A stretch of 64,000 bases of DNA from Pseudoflavonifractor sp050943825 (GTDB lineage: Bacteria; Bacillota; Clostridia; Oscillospirales; Oscillospiraceae): positions 1 to 64,000 of the forward strand of contig NZ_JBMNPX010000012.1 in the NCBI RefSeq assembly GCF_050943825.1. The letters run 5' to 3'. A program made the position numbers and the translations under genes. Below the pieces are notes generated by a model. The model ran no database searches. It saw nothing but the letters and a program-made list of their open reading frames with translations, and was not told the origin of the DNA. This document shows, one piece after another, positions 52,823 to 60,908 of the stretch. Numbering within the stretch: position 1 is the first letter of the stretch; each line of letters starts with the position of its first letter.

Positions 52823-53881
52823 ATGAATCTTACGGTTACCGTCAACCACAAGCAGCTGCTGGACATTCTCCTGAATGTAGGCCTGGTCCGCCCGGTGTTC
52901 ATCTGGGGCGCCCCCGGCATCGGAAAATCCGCCATCGTCCAGGAGTTCGCCGACAGCCTGGGGCTGGAGTGCGTCTCCCTGCTGGGCAGCCAGCTGGCCC
53001 CGGAGGACATCATCGGCGTGCCCCAGATCAAAGACGGCTTCAGCCAGTTCTGCCCGCCCCGTACCATTGCCCGTCCCCAGCCCTATGTGCTGTTCCTGGA
53101 CGAGCTGAACGCCTGCACCTCGGAGGTGCAGAAGGCCTTCTACTCCCTCATCCACGAGCGGCGCATCGGGGAGTACCACCTGCCCGAGGGCTCCATCGTG
53201 GTGGGCGCGGGCAACCGTGCCCAGGACAACGCCATCACCCGGCCCATGTCCTCCGCCCTCATCAACCGGATGTTCCATGTGGAGCTCACCGCCAGCCCCC
53301 GGCTGTGGCTGGAGTGGGCCGCCGGGCACGATATCCACCCCTATATCTACGACTACATCTCCAGCCGCCCCGACCACCTGTGGTCCAAGCCCCCCAAGAG
53401 CGAGGAGCCCTTCTCCACGCCCCGCTCCTGGCACATGCTCAGCGACGCCATCCACAGCTACGGCGCGGACATCAGCGTGGACAGCCTGCGCGTTCTGGCC
53501 GCCGGCTGCCTCAGTCCCCAGCACGCCACCCAGTTCCTGGCCTACATCCGGCAGGTGCGCAGCCAGTACGCCCTGGACAAGATTCTCTCCGGTGAGCAGC
53601 CCTGGCCGGACAAGCCAGAGGAGCGGGATGTGCTCTACTTCCTGGCTCAGTCCCTCCGGGCCCGGCTGGTGAAGGAGCTGCCCCCGGAGCGGAGCAAGCT
53701 CAGCGCCGACAGCCGCGCCCTGGTGCTCCAGGCCAAGGACCGCATCACCGAGCTGGCCGACCTGAGCCTGGAGATCGCCCGGATGGCGGTGACCCCGGAG
53801 AACGGCAAGGAGCTGCCCGACTGGTTTGTGGTGGAGCTGTTCCGGGACCTGCCCCGCCTGGCCGACAAGCGCAACGGATGA
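52823..53881 (+). CDS. MoxR-family AAA+ ATPase
   Basis: AAA+ chaperone-type ATPase of 352 residues. Walker A is GAPGIGKS (29-36), Walker B VLFLDELNA (about 88-96), sensor region GAGNRAQDN, and arginine finger near SSALINRMFHVEL. MoxR ATPases remodel or activate a partner that has a VWA domain, and the gene overlaps such a partner by four bases (ATGA). Cytoplasmic. Ribosome binding site AAAGGAG seven bases before ATG 52823. The target of the pair is unknown. Confidence 0.9.
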   Translation: MNLTVTVNHKQLLDILLNVGLVRPVFIWGAPGIGKSAIVQEFADSLGLECVSLLGSQLAPEDIIGVPQIKDGFSQFCPPRTIARPQPYVLFLDELNACTSEVQKAFYSLIHERRIGEYHLPEGSIVVGAGNRAQDNAITRPMSSALINRMFHVELTASPRLWLEWAAGHDIHPYIYDYISSRPDHLWSKPPKSEEPFSTPRSWHMLSDAIHSYGADISVDSLRVLAAGCLSPQHATQFLAYIRQVRSQYALDKILSGEQPWPDKPEERDVLYFLAQSLRARLVKELPPERSKLSADSRALVLQAKDRITELADLSLEIARMAVTPENGKELPDWFVVELFRDLPRLADKRNG

Positions 53882-55656
53882 GCGGGAAGAAGCAGAACAA
53901 GCCCAACCCGGCCCGGGAGGCCTTTCAGGCCGGGTGTGGACTGGTGAACCAGAACCCGGTGCTGAGTCCGCTGATGAAGGAGGCCACCCCCCACTTTGAC
54001 GACAGCTACCCCATGGCCAAGGAGGACTGGGTGTGGGTGAGCGCCAACGGCGACCTCTACGCCAACAGCCACCGCCGTGCCGCGCCCCAGGAGTGGGCCT
54101 ATGTGGTGGCCCACTGCCTGCTCCACCTGGCTCTGGGCCACATCCGGGAGGACCGGGTTGGCGATATGGTATGGAATGCCGCCTGTGACTGCGTGGCGGC
54201 CCGGTATCTCTCCGACCTGCGGGTGGGCACGCCGCCCATGGAGCTGTCCGCCCCCCTGCCCCCCAACGCCCGGGAGGAGGAGACCCTCTGGCGCTGGCTG
54301 AAGGAGCACAGCGACAGCGCCTATTTCCGCTTCTCCACCATGAGCGGCGGACGGCCCGACATGGTGTGGGAGCCTGCCCCCTCCGGCTGGTGGCAGAAGC
54401 CCCCGGACTGGCGGCAGCTCTTCGCCGAGAGCCTGCGGGACGCCCTGCGCTCCGCCGTGGACTACGCCGGCGGCGTCACTACCCCCTTGGGCGCCCACAG
54501 GAAGATGGGCCCCATTCAGCGGGCCCAGGAGTGGTTCCTGTCCAGCTATCCCCTGCTGGGCGGCGTGGCCTCCGGCTTCAAGCTGGTGGATGACCCCCTG
54601 GTGGTCCAGCGGATGGACATCCCGGTGGCCGCCATCTCCATGCGGATGAAGGAGATCTACGTCAACCCCGCCGCCGGGCTCACCGAGCAGGAGTGGCGCT
54701 TTGTCCTGGCCCACGAGTACCTCCACGCCGCCCTGTGCCACGAGGCCCGGCTGGGAAGGCGGGACCCGGAGCTGTGGAACGTGGCCTGCGACTATGTCAT
54801 CAACCAGTGGCTGCGGGACATGGAGGTGGGCTCCATGCCCGACGGCCTGCTCTTCGACCCGGAGCTGCAGGGTCTGTCGGCGGAGAGCGTCTACGACCGT
54901 CTGGCCGCCAACCTGCGTAAATACAAGCGCATGGCCCAGCACGACATTCTCTTTGGTCCCCCCGAGTGGACAGGGACCAAGGACTTTGTGGACCTGGACA
55001 GCTGGTGCCGCTCCGCTATTCAGCGGGGTCTGGACTACCACCAGGCCCATGAGCGGGGCTATCTGCCCGAAGGGCTGGTGGAGGAGATCCGGGCCCTGTC
55101 CCAGCCCCCCATCCCCTGGGATGTAAAGCTGGCCCGGTGGTTTGACGAGCGGTTTGAGCCCCTGGAGAAGCGCCGCACCTATGCCCGGCTCAGCCGCCGC
55201 CAGTCGGCCACACCGGACATCCCCCGCCCCTCCTGGCGGTATGAGGAGGCGGCCCAGGCGGGCCGCACCTTCGGCGTGCTGCTGGACACCTCCGGCTCCA
55301 TGGATCGCTCCCTGCTGGCCGCCGCTCTGGGGTCCATCGCCAGCTACAGCGCCGCCCGGGACGTAAACCGGGTGCGGGTGGTGTTCTGCGACGCCGCCCC
55401 CTACGACCAGGGGTACATGGAGGCCGCCGACATTGCCGGCAGCGTGAAGGTGCGCGGCCGGGGCGGCACGGTGCTCCAGCCGGGCATTGAGCTGCTGGAG
55501 CAGGCCTCCGACTTCCCCAAGGATGCGCCGCTGCTCATCATCACCGACTGCGAGTGCGACCGGCTGAACCTCTACGGCCGGGACCACGCCTTTCTGGTGC
55601 CCCGGGGCCGCAGTCTGCCCTTCCCGCCCAGGGGCCCGGTCTTTTATCTGGAATAA
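53878..55656 (+). CDS. DUF2201-type putative metallopeptidase with VWA-like domain
   Basis: A 592-residue partner of the MoxR ATPase. It contains two related metallopeptidase-like helices: HCLLHLALGH (79-88) and HEYLHAALCH (279-288). Only the second keeps the HExxH glutamate, so the first is probably inactive. After each comes an AxDxxxN/Q-type segment (NAACDCVAARYLSDL; NVACDYVINQWLRDM). The C-terminus is a VWA-like domain with the MIDAS motif DTSGS (470-474) and LLIITDCECD. The repeated half suggests internal duplication. It may be a chaperone-controlled protease or a metal-dependent assembly factor. It ends at the hairpin array at 55.7 kb. Confidence 0.82.
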   Translation: MSGKKQNKPNPAREAFQAGCGLVNQNPVLSPLMKEATPHFDDSYPMAKEDWVWVSANGDLYANSHRRAAPQEWAYVVAHCLLHLALGHIREDRVGDMVWNAACDCVAARYLSDLRVGTPPMELSAPLPPNAREEETLWRWLKEHSDSAYFRFSTMSGGRPDMVWEPAPSGWWQKPPDWRQLFAESLRDALRSAVDYAGGVTTPLGAHRKMGPIQRAQEWFLSSYPLLGGVASGFKLVDDPLVVQRMDIPVAAISMRMKEIYVNPAAGLTEQEWRFVLAHEYLHAALCHEARLGRRDPELWNVACDYVINQWLRDMEVGSMPDGLLFDPELQGLSAESVYDRLAANLRKYKRMAQHDILFGPPEWTGTKDFVDLDSWCRSAIQRGLDYHQAHERGYLPEGLVEEIRALSQPPIPWDVKLARWFDERFEPLEKRRTYARLSRRQSATPDIPRPSWRYEEAAQAGRTFGVLLDTSGSMDRSLLAAALGSIASYSAARDVNRVRVVFCDAAPYDQGYMEAADIAGSVKVRGRGGTVLQPGIELLEQASDFPKDAPLLIITDCECDRLNLYGRDHAFLVPRGRSLPFPPRGPVFYLE

Positions 55657-55677
55657 GATTGTTTTTCAATAAAAAAT

Positions 55678-55843
55678 GCCGGAAGGGGCAGGCCGTCATG
55701 ACGGCCTGCCCCGTCCGGCGTTTACAAAATACGACTTTCCTGAGAATCAAAATTCTCTTCTACCTGTTTGCTGCATGCAGCAAACCCTCTCTTTTGCTCC
55801 GTACCTGCATCTCAGGTACGGCAAATCAGATGGTTTTTCGTAA
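55678..55843. repeat. hairpin array after the VWA gene
   Basis: Four consecutive stems. A large palindrome runs 55678-55719 (6 bp, one mismatch, then 12 or more bp, centre CATG). GAGAAT 55742-55747 pairs with 55752-55757. A perfect 20-base palindrome is at 55766-55785. CCGTACCTG 55799-55807 pairs with 55813-55821. TACGA 55730-55734 and TCGTA 55838-55842 could close the last three into one branched unit. Confidence 0.65.
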
Positions 55844-55867
55844 AATTGCTTGAGAAATTTGAGAAAA

Positions 55868-55910
55868 GGCCCGCGCCAAGCCCCTCCGGACGCCTGGCGC
55901 GGGTCCTTTT
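55868..55910. terminator. bidirectional intrinsic terminator
   Basis: CCCGCGCCA 55870-55878 pairs with TGGCGCGGG 55895-55903, extended by GG/CC, with AAAA on the left and TTTT on the right. It ends the minus-strand module at 55.9-62.9 kb. Confidence 0.8.
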
Positions 55911-55922
55911 CCATCCCATTGT

Positions 55923-56129
55923 TCAGCTGCGCAGCACCTCCTCCAGCAGGCTAATCTGCCGGCTCAGCTCCGCGCACCGTTCTATCCAGTACTCGAACTT
56001 CACGCCGTTGAAGTCCTCGGGCATCTGGTCGTACAGGTCGTCCAGGCGCCGGCGGAGCTCCTCCAGCCAGGCTGCCGCGTATTTCGCCTCCTCTCCTCTC
56101 AGAGGCGCGGGACGCTCAAAGTCCTCCAT
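55923..56129 (-). CDS. small protein of unknown function (68 residues)
   Basis: A 68-residue acidic, helical protein (MEDFERPAPLRGEEAKYAAAWLEELRRRLDDLYDQMPEDFNGVKFEYWIERCAEL...) with a heptad-like pattern suggestive of a short coiled coil. Good ribosome binding site AAAGGAGGAAC before ATG 56129. It is the last gene of the module. No family recognised. Confidence 0.6.
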   Translation of the reverse strand: MEDFERPAPLRGEEAKYAAAWLEELRRRLDDLYDQMPEDFNGVKFEYWIERCAELSRQISLLEEVLRS

Positions 56130-56164
56130 GGCATGTTCCTCCTTTCCTTCTGTGTGCGGGGGAC

Positions 56165-56767
56165 TCAGGTCCCCGCCTCGGGCTTGGGCAGCCCGGCCAG
56201 CGAGGCGAGGACCTGGTCGGCCAGACCGAACTCCACCGCCTCCTGGGCGCTGAAGGTGGTCTCCTGTTCGGTCTTTTCCAGGATTTCTTCCACCGTCCGG
56301 CCGGTACGTCCGGACAGAATGTCGGCCATGGCGGAGCGAATCCGGAGCAGGGAGTCGGCGCAGTCCTTGATTTTCATGGTACTGCCGCTGACCTGCTGCA
56401 CCAGAGGGTCGTGAATCATCACATGGCTGTGGGGCAGGATGCAGCGGGTGTCACCTGCGGCGAAGAGCAGGGCGGCCATGCTGCTGGCGTTGCCCACGCA
56501 GACGGTGCGGATGGGACAGCCCAGCAGCTTCATGGTGTCGTAGATGGCGAAGCCGCTGTTCACCTCTCCGCCGGGGCTGTGGATGTACATGGTAATCTCC
56601 TGGTCGGACTGGGCGCTCAGATAGAGCATCTGGAGAATCAGGCTGTCGGCCTGCTCCGCGGTGATGGCGCCGAAGCAGAGCACGGCCCGCTGCTGCATCA
56701 GGCTGTCCTGAATGCGGCAGCTGCTGTAGCCGTAGCTGGTCTCCATCAGAATGTTGGGAATGTTCAT
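56165..56767 (-). CDS. ClpP-like serine protease
   Basis: A 200-residue ClpP/crotonase-fold protease. SPGGEVNSGFAIYDTM matches the ClpP oxyanion/handle region, GNASSMAALLFAAG holds the nucleophile Ser96, and SHVMIHDP holds His119. The catalytic Asp is likely in FSAQEAVEFGLADQV. Two-residue changes around the nucleophile (ASSM for AASM) and its place among mobile-element genes mark it as a divergent, element-borne ClpP rather than the housekeeping copy. It needs a partner Clp ATPase, not seen here. Confidence 0.88.
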   Translation of the reverse strand: MNIPNILMETSYGYSSCRIQDSLMQQRAVLCFGAITAEQADSLILQMLYLSAQSDQEITMYIHSPGGEVNSGFAIYDTMKLLGCPIRTVCVGNASSMAALLFAAGDTRCILPHSHVMIHDPLVQQVSGSTMKIKDCADSLLRIRSAMADILSGRTGRTVEEILEKTEQETTFSAQEAVEFGLADQVLASLAGLPKPEAGT

Positions 56768-56770
56768 GGT

Positions 56771-57307
56771 TTACCGTCCTTTCTGCCCGTTGTCCGGGTC
56801 TTTCTTCTGTCTTTTTCGTACTTCCATGGCGTGGAACGGACTCAGCATCAGCTTCATGAAGTCCCAGTCCAGCCGGCCCGCTTCCTGGGGCTCCCCGATG
56901 GTGCTCAAGGCGCTGTTCTCCCATCGGATGTGCACTCTGTAAGGCTCAGCGGGCGGAACATAGCGCACCCCGTCCGCAGGGGCGTTGTTCTGCCGGGACA
57001 TCTGCTCTTCTTCCTGTTCCTGGTCCGGATGGGTCAGCCGGTAGCCATGGCCCAGCATGGACACCAGGCCGATGTTCCAGTCACCCTGGTTCAGCTCCGG
57101 CCAGGCAGCGGCCAAACCCCTTCTGCACTCGGCCTTCAGGTCCATCCCGGTGGCTCGCTGAACTGTCCGGCAGTACTCCTCCAGGGTCATGTCCCAGACC
57201 CGGAGTATGGGATTCTCTTCCGGCACCCAGAAGGGATTTTCCGGCGAATTGGACTGCAGGATTCCCTTCCGGCCGGCGGCCTCCAGCCGCTGGGCCAGAG
57301 GCCGCAT
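56771..57307 (-). CDS. protein of unknown function in mobile-element-like module
   Basis: A 178-residue soluble protein (MRPLAQRLEAAGRKGILQSNSPENPFWVPEENPILRVWDMTLEEYCRTVQRATGMDL...). It has a charged, low-complexity middle (PDQEQEEEQMSRQNNAPAD) and a basic end (VRKRQKKDPDNGQKGR). The ATG at 57307 lies three bases after the upstream stop; a longer frame upstream overlaps that gene and is less likely. No family recognised. Confidence 0.55.
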   Translation of the reverse strand: MRPLAQRLEAAGRKGILQSNSPENPFWVPEENPILRVWDMTLEEYCRTVQRATGMDLKAECRRGLAAAWPELNQGDWNIGLVSMLGHGYRLTHPDQEQEEEQMSRQNNAPADGVRYVPPAEPYRVHIRWENSALSTIGEPQEAGRLDWDFMKLMLSPFHAMEVRKRQKKDPDNGQKGR

Positions 57308-57309
57308 GA

Positions 57310-57672
57310 TTATCGGGCGCCCCAATAGAATGCACCTCCATCGTTGTGTTTTACTATGCAGCGGTCGATGTCCAGCAGCGGCGACAGGAGGAGCCACATG
57401 CCCTGCCTACCCTTCTGTGTGTCCCGGTAGCCCCAGAGCACGTCGGCGGCCTGGCCGAAGGTCATGCTCTCGGTGAGGTCGGGGAAAACCCGGCGCAGCT
57501 GCGCCAGGCGCTCCAGGTGCTCCCCCAGCCACTCGGTCAGGGGAAAGCTGCTGATGCGCTCCAGCCGGGCGTCCAGCACTCTGCTGTCGCTGACCAGGCC
57601 CTTCTTCAGGCGGTCCAGCCGCTCCTCCAGGGACGGCTGGGCCGCAGCGGGGTTGTTACACTGCTTTTTCAT
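57310..57672 (-). CDS. protein of unknown function in mobile-element-like module
   Basis: A 120-residue soluble protein with helical character (LEERLDRLKKGLVSDSRVLDARLERISSFPLTEWLGEHLERLAQLRRVFPDLTESMTFGQAADVLWGYRDTQKGRQGMW). Its start overlaps the end of the coupling-protein gene by 17 bases with GAAAGGAG in front, so the two are co-translated and may interact. No family recognised. Confidence 0.6.
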   Translation of the reverse strand: MKKQCNNPAAAQPSLEERLDRLKKGLVSDSRVLDARLERISSFPLTEWLGEHLERLAQLRRVFPDLTESMTFGQAADVLWGYRDTQKGRQGMWLLLSPLLDIDRCIVKHNDGGAFYWGAR

Positions 57673-58939
57673 AGGGCATACTCCTTTCTTCGGTCTTTTC
57701 GGCCACGGCCAGCCGGGCCTGGGCCACCTTCCAGAAGGGGTGGTCCTCAGGTATGAACTTGCCGCACTTCCGGGGCGCCTGGCCGCGGGTGAGCACCACT
57801 GCGTCGTCGTGGGACATGTTCAGCACGGACTGCACGGTCCGGTTGAGCCGGGTGCTCATCTCCTGGGCAGTCTGCAGGTCCAGGCCGCCCAGATAGAGCC
57901 AGTTGTCGCAGTTGTTCACAATGGTCTGTCCCTTGGTCCGTCCGTAGATGCTCTCCAGCTGGGACAGGCTCTGGATAATCAGGCTCACCGACAGCTCCCG
58001 GGACCGGATGACGGAAATCAGGTTGTCGAAGTCGGGAATGACGGTGTTCGTGGCGAAGTCGTCCAGGATGAACCGCACCGGCACGGGCAGCCGGGAGCCG
58101 GGACACTGGTCGGCCATGGCCACCAGCCGCTGGAAGGCCTGGGCGTAGAACAGGTTGACCAGCCGGTCGTTGGAGCGGTCGGTGTCGCTGACGGTGAGGA
58201 ACACGGCGGTTTTCCGGGTGCCGATGCTCTCAAAGCTGACCTGCTGCTGGTTGGAGAACATCCGGCTCACTCCGGAATAGCTCAGGGGCAGCAGATGCCG
58301 GTCCAGGAAGGCCCGGATGCAGGCGTCGGTCCGGTTGGCGGAGCGGGTGGTGAGCATGCTGCGGTAGCGGGACACCGCGAAGCAGTCCGGCTTCAGCTCG
58401 CCCAGCTCCCGGAACATCTGGTCCAGAGTGACGCTGCCGATGAGGCCGCTGAGCCTGCACACCGAGCTCAGGTTGCGCTCCTGCTCGGGCAGGCATTCCA
58501 GCACGTAGCCCACCAGGGCCTGGAGGTAAATCTGTGCGGACTGGTCCCAGAAGGGGTCGTCCCTGGTGAGCACGGGGGCGATGACGTTGGACAGGGAGAT
58601 GATGTCCTGCTGGTTGTACTCTCCCTGTTCCTGGTCGTACCGGACGGAGGCCAGGGGATTGTAGCCCCAGGTGTTCCCGTCCACCCGGGCGAAGTTGAGC
58701 TCAATGACCTGGTAGCCCCTGGACTCCAGGTAGGGCCGGAACTGCCGGCAGAGGTTGCCCTTGGTGTCGGTGACCACCAGGCTGCCCTCGGCCTGGAGGA
58801 TGTTCGGGATGACGTAGCCCCTGGTCTTACCGGCGCCGGACGGGCCGATAATCAGGTCGTTGTTGTTATTTCCGGTGGCCCAGGTGTCGTTGTCGATGTA
58901 GACGTCCCTGGCCAGAATGCGCTGGGAATGACACTTCAT
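57656..58939 (-). CDS. VirD4/TraG-type coupling-protein ATPase lacking membrane segments
   Basis: Type IV secretion coupling protein family ATPase of 427 residues. Walker A GPSGAGKT (32-39), VVTDTKGNLCRQFRPYLESRGYQVIELNF, Walker B RFILDDFATN, and TKGQTIVNNCDNWLYLGGLD match TraG/VirD4. The protein begins only ~30 residues before Walker A, so the N-terminal transmembrane region of canonical coupling proteins is missing and no separate gene for it is seen. It could pump DNA as a soluble hexamer or dock on a membrane partner encoded elsewhere. Confidence 0.88.
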   Translation of the reverse strand: MKCHSQRILARDVYIDNDTWATGNNNNDLIIGPSGAGKTRGYVIPNILQAEGSLVVTDTKGNLCRQFRPYLESRGYQVIELNFARVDGNTWGYNPLASVRYDQEQGEYNQQDIISLSNVIAPVLTRDDPFWDQSAQIYLQALVGYVLECLPEQERNLSSVCRLSGLIGSVTLDQMFRELGELKPDCFAVSRYRSMLTTRSANRTDACIRAFLDRHLLPLSYSGVSRMFSNQQQVSFESIGTRKTAVFLTVSDTDRSNDRLVNLFYAQAFQRLVAMADQCPGSRLPVPVRFILDDFATNTVIPDFDNLISVIRSRELSVSLIIQSLSQLESIYGRTKGQTIVNNCDNWLYLGGLDLQTAQEMSTRLNRTVQSVLNMSHDDAVVLTRGQAPRKCGKFIPEDHPFWKVAQARLAVAEKTEERSMPYEKAV

Positions 58940-59015
58940 ATCTGTCAGCTCCTTTTCTGTTTCAGTCTGGTTTTCTTCCGGGGCGGCGCCGTCGGAGCGC
59001 CGCCCGTCAGCGTTG

Positions 59016-59453
59016 TCAAAAGGGAAGCCCGTCGTCCTCCGGCAGCTCCATGCCGCCTTTCGGCTCGTCGCTCTCTCTGTCGCGGGCGGGCTGGTCCGCG
59101 GCCCGGGGCTTGCCCTCCAGCAGCTCCACGTCCTGGGTGAGCAGGCTGACGCCGAACTTGCTCTCCCCGCTGGCGTCGGTGTAGGTGCTGGTGCGGATGG
59201 TGTAGCGTGCCGCCACCAGCTCGCCCACTCTCAGGCGGCTGTACACCGACTGGTCCACCTGGCTTCTGGCGGGCAGGAAGGCCTCCAGGTTTACGAAGTC
59301 GCTGTCCCGCTTGCCCTCCTTGTTCTGAAAGTTGCGGCTGACGGCCAGGGTGTAGAGGACCTTGTGGGAGCCGTCCCGGTTCTCGTACACCTTGGGCTGG
59401 CGGACCAGGCGGCCGATGGCCACCCCGTAGTTGCAGGTATTCATGTTACGCAT
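59016..59453 (-). CDS. single-stranded DNA-binding protein (element-borne SSB)
   Basis: OB-fold SSB of 145 residues (NTCNYGVAIGRLVRQPKVYENRDGSHKVLYTLAVSRNFQNKEGKRDSDFVNLEAFLP...). It carries the acidic C-terminal tip (ELPEDDGLPF) used to recruit replication proteins. It is divergent from housekeeping SSB and lies between a coupling-protein gene and an unknown gene, so it belongs to the module. ATG 59453 has AAAGGAGCG eight bases upstream. Confidence 0.9.
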   Translation of the reverse strand: MRNMNTCNYGVAIGRLVRQPKVYENRDGSHKVLYTLAVSRNFQNKEGKRDSDFVNLEAFLPARSQVDQSVYSRLRVGELVAARYTIRTSTYTDASGESKFGVSLLTQDVELLEGKPRAADQPARDRESDEPKGGMELPEDDGLPF

Positions 59454-59599
59454 AGAAATCGCTCCTTTTCTCTCATATTTCGTATTTTTTCGTGGTTTTC
59501 ACGGTTGACTGCGCTGGAAACCGGGGATTCGCCGGGGCGGGGCAGGTCCGCCCCGGCAGGCTTGCTTGTATCACCTTCTCTCTGTCCGTGCCGCTGGCC

Positions 59600-60025
59600 T
59601 TACGCGGTAGCGGCCGTGTCCTCCAGCAGCTGGATATCCTCCGTGCCGTCGATGAACAGGAAGCTGCGCTCGGCCAGCTCGCCGTCCCGGTCGATGTACA
59701 CGTCGTAGCGGCGGCAGAAGTCGATTTTCAGCATCTGACCGTCCTGCAGCATCCGGTTCACTTCGCCCGTGTCCCCGCCGGCGTTCATGTAGAGCTCCAT
59801 CTGGGTCACATGGCAGAAGCCCTGCTTGTCCGGTCCGTTGGGGGCGGCCAGCCTGAACACGTACTGGCTGCTGCCGCCCGGACGGGAGAATCGCCGGTAT
59901 TCGCCGCTCACACGGCCGATGATGGTCTGCTTCTCGCCGTAATAGTGGATGGGATTCTCCCGGGTGAGCTTGCCCTCCCGGTCGCTGCGGCAGTTGCTGA
60001 CGTACTTGTTGTTCTTTTTCATCAT
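59600..60025 (-). CDS. protein of unknown function, possibly nucleic-acid binding
   Basis: A 141-residue soluble protein (MMKKNNKYVSNCRSDREGKLTRENPIHYYGEKQTIIGRVSGEYRRFSRPGGSSQYVFRLAAPNGPDKQGFCHVTQMELYMN...). The small beta-rich pattern, with short alternating hydrophobic strands, could be an OB-like fold and its neighbour is an SSB, but I cannot assign it. ATG 60025 follows AAAGGATG; an upstream frame extension runs into the hairpin array and is not supported. Confidence 0.6.
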   Translation of the reverse strand: MMKKNNKYVSNCRSDREGKLTRENPIHYYGEKQTIIGRVSGEYRRFSRPGGSSQYVFRLAAPNGPDKQGFCHVTQMELYMNAGGDTGEVNRMLQDGQMLKIDFCRRYDVYIDRDGELAERSFLFIDGTEDIQLLEDTAATA

Positions 60026-60099
60026 GATGTTTTCATCCTTTCTGAAATGTTTCGTTGTTCGTTGTTTCAGGCTTTTCGCCTTTTTTACTTTCACAATTT

Positions 60100-60720
60100 C
60101 ACCCGGGACCCGAAAGGGTCCTTCCGTTCCCTTTCATCTCCACTCCCGAAAAAACCGGACAGGGTTTTATTGTCTGTATTTAGCCGGAACGGCTGTTTCC
60201 CTTCCTTCACAGCTCCACTCGGGGCCCGAAAGGGCCCTTTCACGCCCCTTCATTACTACACCCGAAAACCCGAACAGGGTTTTATCGTCCGTATTTAGCC
60301 GGAATGGCTGCTTCTCCCGGGTAGTCCGGGCAACTGCCATGGGTTTTATTCACCTCCGTATTCGCATGGCAGTTGTTCTATTTTTATTTCTTTCACAAGA
60401 TAAGCCGGGTGGGACCCTGACGGTCCCACCCATACGCATGTCCTTCGTATGGTACAGGCAACCAGAATTCCATCCGGGCTGTATCCTCTGTTTTATGGAT
60501 ACACCCGCATCTCTCATCGGGAACCGCATGTTCCCTTTTCTGCTTGCCATTGAAATCTGCGCATGGCAGAAATACACACAGGTCTGCTTGCTGTCCCGCA
60601 GCCACTGGTATAGTTCTATTTTTACTCCCGAGAGGACCACACCTGGTCCTCTTCCACGCATCTGACTGACCACATGCTCCCCGCCTTCAGGACATGCTGT
60701 CTGTACCGATACGGGCAAAA
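60100..60720 (+). ncRNA. array of ten or more hairpins, including two ~115-base tandem repeats with covarying GAAA-loop stems
   Basis: No gene from 60026 to 60908. Repeat A (from ~60105) and repeat B (from ~60221) share GG(A/G)CCC-GAAA-GGG(T/C)CC, a CCCGAAAA segment, CAGGGTTTTAT, and TATTTAGCCGGAA. The first stem keeps pairing through a compensatory A-T to G-C change (60106-60121 versus 60222-60237). The AGCCG-GAA-CGGCT stem (60182-60193) changes to a G-U pair in copy B; both favour a plus-strand RNA. Further stems: 60316-60330, 60331-60375, 60407-60431, 60431-60451, 60480-60504, 60519-60535, about 60631-60652. Confidence 0.5.
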
Positions 60721-60751
60721 AAATACCCGGCTTCCTGTTCGGAAGTCGGGT
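60717..60751 (-). terminator. intrinsic terminator of the helicase-initiator operon
   Basis: ACCCGGCTTCC 60725-60735 pairs with GGAAGTCGGGT 60741-60751 (one G-T), followed on the minus strand by a T run (60717-60723). Confidence 0.7.
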
Positions 60752-60908
60752 AAAATCAGCCCCTTACAGGGGGCCGCAGCCGAATGGGGCAGAACGAAGT
60801 TCTGTTAACTTGTTCTATCCCATTCTTATCTTAGAAGATTATAGGAGTGTGATAATTCTGTATCCATTGCGCCCCAGCACTTACAGAGCTGTATAAAAAT
60901 GGATTGTT

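Noticed and set aside
60350..60718. 122-codon minus-strand frame inside the hairpin array
   Set aside because: It runs through several inverted repeats, has no ribosome binding site and an odd composition; the RNA/DNA structure explains the sequence better.
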